A stretch of DNA of 64,000 nucleotides, taken from NCBI GenBank assembly GCA_015075375.1, contig JABTUM010000001.1:1359201-1423200 (forward strand), in the 5' to 3' direction. Positions within the stretch are counted from its first letter, which is position 1; each line of letters starts with the position of its first letter. Both the position numbers and the translations under genes were made by a program. The notes under the pieces were generated by a model. That model was not told where the DNA came from. It saw nothing but the letters and a program-made list of their open reading frames with translations, and ran no database searches. Positions 59,291 to 64,000 of this stretch are shown piece by piece. Source of the DNA: Planctomycetota bacterium (GTDB taxonomy: Bacteria > Planctomycetota > SZUA-567 > H5-PLA8).

Positions 59291-60769
59291 CTACAGGTTC
59301 GACTTTTCGGCGCGCTTGGCACGAGCCGCAGATCCAATCGGAACGTATGGATACAGAGCCGCCCTAACGATGCGTTTCATGGATTCGATCAGCCTCTCGC
59401 GCTCCTTAGGGTGCTCGTCAAGAGCGGGCGGTACGTTCAGCAGATCCGCCAGCAAGCCCACATCGTCCAGCCTTCCCAGCCAACCAAGATGGCCGATTCC
59501 CCGATAACGCTCCTCGGCATTGGAGCTTAGAAGCGCACCGCGCAGTTCGTCCTGCACATACGAGGGACGGAAATCCTGACGGATCAACGCGGCGTAGGAG
59601 CGCATTTCGTTGTTCAAACTCATTGCTCTTGCCAGACCTGACCAGCCTTCGACGGCTAGCCGGAGCACCGATGGATTCCGGCACCGAGCCAGGATCTCGA
59701 AGCATTCAGGACGCGTCTTATCGTTCGTGAACGCATTAAACAGGGTTCGGACGATTGACTCAGGCAAATAGGAAAACCTCCACGCTTCAGGACTCAAAAC
59801 CTGGCATAGCTCCTCCAAGCTTAGAGTCTTCTTTTCGATTAGCGCCCACTGCTCACGATCGTCGTCGTTCTGCGGATGCCAGGGGCTCTCCGCGTTGGCG
59901 CACGCCTTGGCGTACACCGGATACCTACCCAAGTGGTGGGAAGCGAGTGCTTCGGCCCTGGTTTCGTAAACTCTTCGAAACGGAAATCGTGCGATGCCCT
60001 TAAGCTTCGAGTGGGCGGTTAGCATGGCAAACAAAGACGCCTGCCCCTCGGCTGCTCGCCATGGAAATCCAACCGTTCCTTTGGCTTCGCCCAACCTTCT
60101 CCTCCAATCCTCCTGGCGGAGGGGAAGGCATTCACCTGGTTCGCTGCGTTGCGCATGGATGACGGCGTCCAACGCCTCGGCGATGTGCGCGCGCTCCTCG
60201 GGGTGCTCGTCCCCTTGTTCAGGGAGTGAAAGGAGATCGAGAAGCAGCCCGACTTCATTCAGCGTGCCGCGATACACCAGCGTTCGCAATCCTGCCAGCC
60301 GCCGCTCGCCGTCAGCGCTTGCCAGGACTTCCAATACGCTGCGCCAGTATTCGTCTCTTGGATTTTCGTGTTTCACTTCGGACCTTGGCTCAATTCGAGC
60401 ACCTGCTTCCGATTTAGTCGAACTCCCGGCCCCCGGCATTCCGGTGGCCTCATGCACTCCCAGCTCTCTCATGCGCTTGGCGAAGCGGGTAGCGCGCGCC
60501 TGGGCCAATTCCGGTTGCCGGAGTTGTCCTTCAGTAGCGGGATACAGCCGCTTCATAACCAGCATGCTTCGAGTGCGGAACGTTACTGAGGTCCTGCCGG
60601 CAGGAGTGAACGCGGGGCGTTGGGCAGCGGGGTCGTCGCGATAACGGTGAAGCAGATACTTCAACACATCCATGAAGACCTGGCCGTAGCTGCCCTGTTC
60701 GGGCGCTTGCGCCACGAGCGCGTCGTAGCGTTGCTGCCAGTCCTGGTACAACGTGGGTGCGTTCGTCAC
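59291..60769 (-). CDS. Cytoplasmic protein with duplicated HEAT-like segment
   Basis: The GTG at 60769, preceded by AAAGGAG at 6 bases, gives 492 residues (first residues MTNAPTLYQDWQ); this is better supported than the ATG at 60811. No signal or membrane segment is seen. A basic, helical N-terminal half is followed by two matching helical blocks: one with LAGLRTLVYRGTLNEVGLLL and DEHPEERAHIAEALDAVI, and one near the C-terminus with IGHLGWLGRLDDVGLLADLL and DEHPKERERLIESMKRIV. The duplicated RG-x-L-(D/N)-(E/D)-VGLL-DLL and DEHP-ER signature is unusual. I recognise no family. Its upstream neighbour's transcript ends at the terminator near 60850. Confidence 0.65.
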   Translation of the reverse strand: MTNAPTLYQDWQQRYDALVAQAPEQGSYGQVFMDVLKYLLHRYRDDPAAQRPAFTPAGRTSVTFRTRSMLVMKRLYPATEGQLRQPELAQARATRFAKRMRELGVHEATGMPGAGSSTKSEAGARIEPRSEVKHENPRDEYWRSVLEVLASADGERRLAGLRTLVYRGTLNEVGLLLDLLSLPEQGDEHPEERAHIAEALDAVIHAQRSEPGECLPLRQEDWRRRLGEAKGTVGFPWRAAEGQASLFAMLTAHSKLKGIARFPFRRVYETRAEALASHHLGRYPVYAKACANAESPWHPQNDDDREQWALIEKKTLSLEELCQVLSPEAWRFSYLPESIVRTLFNAFTNDKTRPECFEILARCRNPSVLRLAVEGWSGLARAMSLNNEMRSYAALIRQDFRPSYVQDELRGALLSSNAEERYRGIGHLGWLGRLDDVGLLADLLNVPPALDEHPKERERLIESMKRIVRAALYPYVPIGSAARAKRAEKSNL

Positions 60770-60830
60770 GGGAACTCCTTTGCGGACCGCCCGTACGCTC
60801 TTCGTGCCCACTATAACAAGCCGGTATCAT

Positions 60831-60865
60831 AAAAAGAAAGAGGCGCGCCCATGGGCGCGCCTCTT
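60831..60865 (-). terminator. Rho-independent terminator of the DUF4139 gene
   Basis: A perfect 28-base palindrome (60838-60865; 13-base G+C-rich arms around AT) is followed, on the minus strand, by a T-rich run (complement of AAAAAGA at 60831-60837). It lies 43 bases past the stop of the minus-strand DUF4139 gene and before the HEAT-like gene, so it separates the two transcripts. Confidence 0.88.
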
Positions 60866-60908
60866 GTTTGGCGTACGGACAATCTGCCCGTCATGATGAT
60901 CGGCGGAC

Positions 60909-63023
60909 TTACTCGCCCTTGTAGCTGCGGATTTTCTCCCCAAGCTGCACTTCCAGCTTTTGCAACTCTTGCTGTCCGGCATCCAGCTTACCGCGCAGAG
61001 CGATCAGTTCGTCCTCGGCCGCGCCCAATCGCGTGACCCACTTGGCGCGCAACTCGGCTTCCTGCGGGCGTCCGGTATTCAAGCTGCCCATGTTATTCCG
61101 CAGCCGGTTCTGTTCTTCACTCAACTGCTGAATCTGGCGGTTCCATTCGTTCAGTTGCTGCTGCTTCGCCGTGCGCTGATTCATCAGCGCCACGAGTTCG
61201 TTCAAGAACGCCTTGGTCGGCTCGCTGAAGAACTTCTGCGCGAGCAGGAATCGGAGCTGCCCGACGTCGCTGTTGCTCAGGTAGACCTGCTGATAGATCT
61301 CGCGCTGTTCTTCAACGACGAAGTCCTCCTGCGCACCGGCCTTCAGCGCCACCTCGAAGCGGTAATGTCCTTCGACTTCCTCCAAAGGCTTCTCGGGCTT
61401 CACGAGCTTGTAGGCGAAATTCTTGGGCTGGTCGATCCAGAGCAGCACATCCTTCTTGCCGCGATTGGTGAGCTTCCAGGTATTGGTCAGCTTCTCGGTA
61501 AGGGTCAGCGTGGCGACGCCGTTGACAATCGAGCCTTTGAATGCCGGATCGTGCTGGCTCTGGACCTCGGGCGTGACATCCACCGAGCCGTCGATGGCGT
61601 AGGGCAGCACTTCCTTGCCGCCGGGGGCCAGCGTATGCGCAAGAATGCCTTCGCCCAGCGCCGTATCGCTTTCGAAGAAGGTGACCGCCCCGGCCTCGAA
61701 GGTCAGTTCGGTCTCGTTCTTGAGCACATACGCGTTGGCGGGGCGCGGAGAGAAAGCGGCCTTGTAGTAAAGCAGGCGCTGCCCTTTCACCTGCTGCGAA
61801 ATGATCGGCACCATGGCGGCCTGCCCGCGCTTGATGCTCACTTTCTGCTGGCCTTGGTAGCTGAACAGTTCGCCCACGGAGACGCCTTTCGCCGCGGTGG
61901 ACATGCTGCTTTGCAGCAGGTCGGCCATATCTTGTTCTGCTTCGGCCGCCGGCGCCGCCATGGCCGCTCCGGGCGCCATCGGTGCGCCGGCTTTCCGAGC
62001 AGCCATTTCCATGTTGGCGCCTTCCTGCGCACTTCTATCACGCCTCAGTTCCGCCTTGTCCTTGGCCGCAGCCAACAGCGACGGTTCGGGCGCCGCCGAC
62101 CAGTTGGCGCTCACCCGGTCGAGCCCTGGAATCGGCACGTGCGGACGCTGGACGTAGAAGGGACTGTAGAGGTCCATGATGTAGCTGAGCGGACTGCCGG
62201 CCACGAAGGCGATATCCACTTCGTTCCAGTCGTCTTCGGTGGTGTTCTCGGCGAGCGCCCAACCTTGCAGAAGCGACTCGGCGTCCACATTCTTCGCATC
62301 CAGAATGACCCGGTAGCTGGCCTTCCAGATCGGCATCTCGACCAGATACCCGATGCGAAGTTCGCGTTCGCCCGCGCCGGTCGCGACGATCCGCATCTTC
62401 TTGCGGTTGGTGTACTTGCTGTCGAGCGAGATGGTCAGCAAACGGTTCAGGTCGCGTTGAAGCTCGGGGTCGTCGAGCGTGAACTCGGCGATGCTGAAGA
62501 GATCCAAGCTTCGGATCGTCCCCACACCGGTCATCAGCACCAGGCGAAAACCGGTGTTCAATTGCTTGTTGTCGACAATCTGGTTCACGGGCTCAACGCC
62601 CAGGATGCGGCCTTGCACGGTCTCGCCGGCTGCTTTCGCGGTCAGGCTCGCCCCCTTCAGTTGCATCAGAAACTGGCTGAGAGCGTTTCCTTCGGGGACG
62701 CGAATCAGAATGCCTTCGAGCTGCTTGCTGAGCGTATCCTTCGTCTCGTATTGCACGCTCGCGATTTTCCCGCCGCCCAAGTCCACGGCAAAGAAACTGG
62801 TAAGCAGATCCTTCATCTGTTCGGCGCGAAAATTGAGGTCGATCATCGCGTCGCCGTCGATCTTGCCGCGGCGTTCGATGTAACCCATACCGTGCTTGTA
62901 AAGGATCACCTTCTGCACGGGGGGCGCTTCTTTAACCGGCGGTTCACCGGCGGCGAGCGTGCCAGCGGCCAGCGCCGCGAGCGCCAGGACCGAACGGGTC
63001 CCTACCTTCATGTATCGATGCAT
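60909..63023 (-). CDS. Exported DUF4139-domain protein with C-terminal coiled coil
   Basis: This 704-residue protein starts at the ATG at 63023, with AGGAGG and AGGTG upstream, and carries a signal peptide (SVLALAALAAGTLAAGE). The middle and C-terminal parts match the DUF4139 family: MPIWKASYRVILDAKNVDAE, WALAENTTEDDWNEVDIAFV, SYIMDLYSPFYVQRP, YYKAAFSPRPANAYVLKNET, then the sandwich end LTLTEKLTNTWKLTNRGKKD. A Met/Ala-rich linker lies at about 340-375. The last 80 residues are a coiled coil (RTAKQQQLNEWNRQIQQLSE, KLDAGQQELQKLEVQLGEKI). The family is uncharacterised and in many bacteria carries an N-terminal coiled coil; here the coil is at the C-terminus. It is periplasmic, and its role is unknown. 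Confidence 0.82.
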   Translation of the reverse strand: MHRYMKVGTRSVLALAALAAGTLAAGEPPVKEAPPVQKVILYKHGMGYIERRGKIDGDAMIDLNFRAEQMKDLLTSFFAVDLGGGKIASVQYETKDTLSKQLEGILIRVPEGNALSQFLMQLKGASLTAKAAGETVQGRILGVEPVNQIVDNKQLNTGFRLVLMTGVGTIRSLDLFSIAEFTLDDPELQRDLNRLLTISLDSKYTNRKKMRIVATGAGERELRIGYLVEMPIWKASYRVILDAKNVDAESLLQGWALAENTTEDDWNEVDIAFVAGSPLSYIMDLYSPFYVQRPHVPIPGLDRVSANWSAAPEPSLLAAAKDKAELRRDRSAQEGANMEMAARKAGAPMAPGAAMAAPAAEAEQDMADLLQSSMSTAAKGVSVGELFSYQGQQKVSIKRGQAAMVPIISQQVKGQRLLYYKAAFSPRPANAYVLKNETELTFEAGAVTFFESDTALGEGILAHTLAPGGKEVLPYAIDGSVDVTPEVQSQHDPAFKGSIVNGVATLTLTEKLTNTWKLTNRGKKDVLLWIDQPKNFAYKLVKPEKPLEEVEGHYRFEVALKAGAQEDFVVEEQREIYQQVYLSNSDVGQLRFLLAQKFFSEPTKAFLNELVALMNQRTAKQQQLNEWNRQIQQLSEEQNRLRNNMGSLNTGRPQEAELRAKWVTRLGAAEDELIALRGKLDAGQQELQKLEVQLGEKIRSYKGE

Positions 63024-63254
63024 CGATCACCTGCCTCCTGGAGATAGTGGCGGACAGCGCATTACCTTACCCGAGCGCATAGGCCGCCGCCAACGCACGG
63101 TTCGGCACTCCCCTTGGACGCAGCCGGATCTCGGCGGTTGCAGCAATCTTGCCCCGCATCTTGCCGGACCGGAGCCCGCCGCTAGGATAGGTGGCATCGA
63201 CTCGTTTCGGTTTATTTCTGGTTTGCAGGCCATAGGACACAGAGAGGCTTCCTC

Positions 63255-64000
63255 GTGAATTGGCGCATAGGGTGGTTAGCCGGCACGGCCTGGATGCTGG
63301 CCGCGGCACTGACGGCAGGCGAAGGCGAGACTCCGACCGCGTTGACCTTATTGCAGCGCTCGGGAAAGCGCATTCCCTGGGCAGATGCGTTCAAAATCCC
63401 ATCGCCGCACTTCCTCGTTACTACGAATACGAACGAAAAGCTCGCGAAGGAAGTCTCGCAAGCGCTGGAACAACAGTTTCAGGAAATGTTCACGCGCTTC
63501 CGGCTGGGCAAGCCGCCAAAAGAACAGCTGGCGGTGCTGATATTCGCCGAGCGCGCGGAGTTCATGAAGTATCGCGCGGACCACGGCATGCGAGACAGCG
63601 AGCACACGGTGGGACATTTCGATCCGACGCGCAAAGAGATCGTGCTCTTCTGGTCCGACGATCCGGAAGACGTGCTAAGCACGCTTTACCATGAGGTGAC
63701 GCATTACGTAACATCGCTCTTCGCGCCGCGCGGCAATATGCCGCTGTGGGTAGACGAGGGACTGGCGGTCTACTTCGAGACGGCGCAATTCAAAAACGGC
63801 AAGTTGACGACCGGCCAAGTGCCCTACGGGCGGCTGCTGCACTTGCAGGAAGCCGTGAAGAAGCGCGAATACCATTCGCTCGCACAGTTGATGAAGATGG
63901 TCGATTACGACCGATACGACCTCCTGGCCTACGCGCAAGGCTGGTCGGTGGTGTACTACTTCGCAAAGAACAACCTCGCGCATGGTTTCGGCTTGTACCT
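63255..64000 (+). CDS. Exported DUF1570-like HEXXH peptidase, 3' end cut by window edge
   Basis: A GTG at 63255, preceded by AGAGAGG, opens a frame of 248 complete codons that runs off the window. The N-terminus is a signal peptide (WLAGTAWMLAAALTAG). The metallopeptidase motif HEVTH (His146, Glu147, His150) is followed 18 residues later by the third ligand Glu168 in WVDEGLAVYFE, the gluzincin pattern. With LAVLIFAERAEFMKYRADHG and GHFDPTRKEIVLFW ahead of it, the protein resembles DUF1570-type proteins common in planctomycetes. It would be a zinc-dependent periplasmic or secreted peptidase. The C-terminal domains, often TPRs in this family, are outside the window. Confidence 0.82.
   Translation, partial: MNWRIGWLAGTAWMLAAALTAGEGETPTALTLLQRSGKRIPWADAFKIPSPHFLVTTNTNEKLAKEVSQALEQQFQEMFTRFRLGKPPKEQLAVLIFAERAEFMKYRADHGMRDSEHTVGHFDPTRKEIVLFWSDDPEDVLSTLYHEVTHYVTSLFAPRGNMPLWVDEGLAVYFETAQFKNGKLTTGQVPYGRLLHLQEAVKKREYHSLAQLMKMVDYDRYDLLAYAQGWSVVYYFAKNNLAHGFGLY

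Noticed and set aside
60838..60865. 28-base perfect palindrome as an operator or replication site
   Set aside because: The flanking T-rich run and position just past a stop codon fit a Rho-independent terminator.
60960..63047. 695-residue plus-strand frame opposite the DUF4139 gene
   Set aside because: It is an antisense shadow; the minus strand has a signal peptide, DUF4139 motifs, a ribosome site and a terminator.
1..64000. CRISPR arrays, insertion sequences, tRNA or rRNA genes
   Set aside because: No regularly spaced direct repeats, transposase motifs, cloverleaf shapes or rRNA-like stretches were recognised anywhere in the window.

Overview
The window is G+C-rich, densely coded chromosomal DNA, and I see no phage, transposon, CRISPR, rRNA or tRNA signal. 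The gene content points to an uncultured, Gram-negative, polysaccharide-degrading bacterium of the PVC/Planctomycetota-Lentisphaerae type. It includes DUF1080, DUF1570-like, DUF4159 and DUF4139 proteins, heparinase II/III-like and PL14-like lyases, a Cys-type sulfatase, GH130, a GntR regulator with a LacI-like sensor, very large secreted multidomain proteins, and zinc-ribbon/LamG membrane proteins. The taxonomic placement is inferred from gene families only. Forty protein genes are called; the first and last run off the window.

Layout. (1) 1-8067, minus strand: two related secreted proteins with a GH42-like TIM-barrel region; one is cut by the window edge and the other is 2170 residues with an added propeller and a discoidin-like end. 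(2) 8068-8665: an AT-rich divergent promoter region. (3) 8666-25866, plus strand: a ten-gene, tightly packed cluster. It holds three exported TPR proteins (572, 756 and 2655 aa, the last two built as TPR / beta-repeat / TPR), a small PH-like protein, ExbB, two ExbD proteins, a TolA/TonB-like linker protein, a DUF4159 membrane protein with a TonB-like stalk, and a last membrane protein. I regard this as the best candidate for an undescribed system: a proton-motive-force-energised trans-envelope machine with a giant periplasmic partner. (4) 25867-39806: a regulator and glycan-degradation island (zinc-ribbon/propeller/LamG protein, GntR repressor, TIM-barrel glycosidase, heparinase-like lyase, PL14-like protein, zinc-ribbon miniprotein plus SGNH esterase, cytochrome c/EF-hand protein, sulfatase). 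(5) 39826-47579: TPR/double aspartyl-protease protein, alpha/alpha-toroid protein, orphan sugar-binding protein, SMP-30 lactonase, and a second zinc-ribbon membrane protein with four DUF1080 domains. (6) 48169-64000: Ser/Thr kinase, acyl-CoA dehydrogenase, biotin ligase, GH130, ClpS, PAS/Cys-motif protein, Gfo/Idh/MocA oxidoreductase, a divergent enolase, HEAT-like proteins, PfkB kinase, a DUF4139 protein and a truncated HEXXH peptidase.

How the genes fit together. The lyases, esterase, sulfatase and glycosidases would cut an acidic, possibly sulfated and acylated polysaccharide. The GH130 phosphorylase, lactonase, MocA-type dehydrogenase and PfkB kinase would process the products, and the GntR/LacI-type repressor would sense a sugar. 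The ExbBD cluster may power uptake or envelope handling of large substrates. These functional links are inference from context. Family names were assigned by reading motifs and fold signatures, without database searches.
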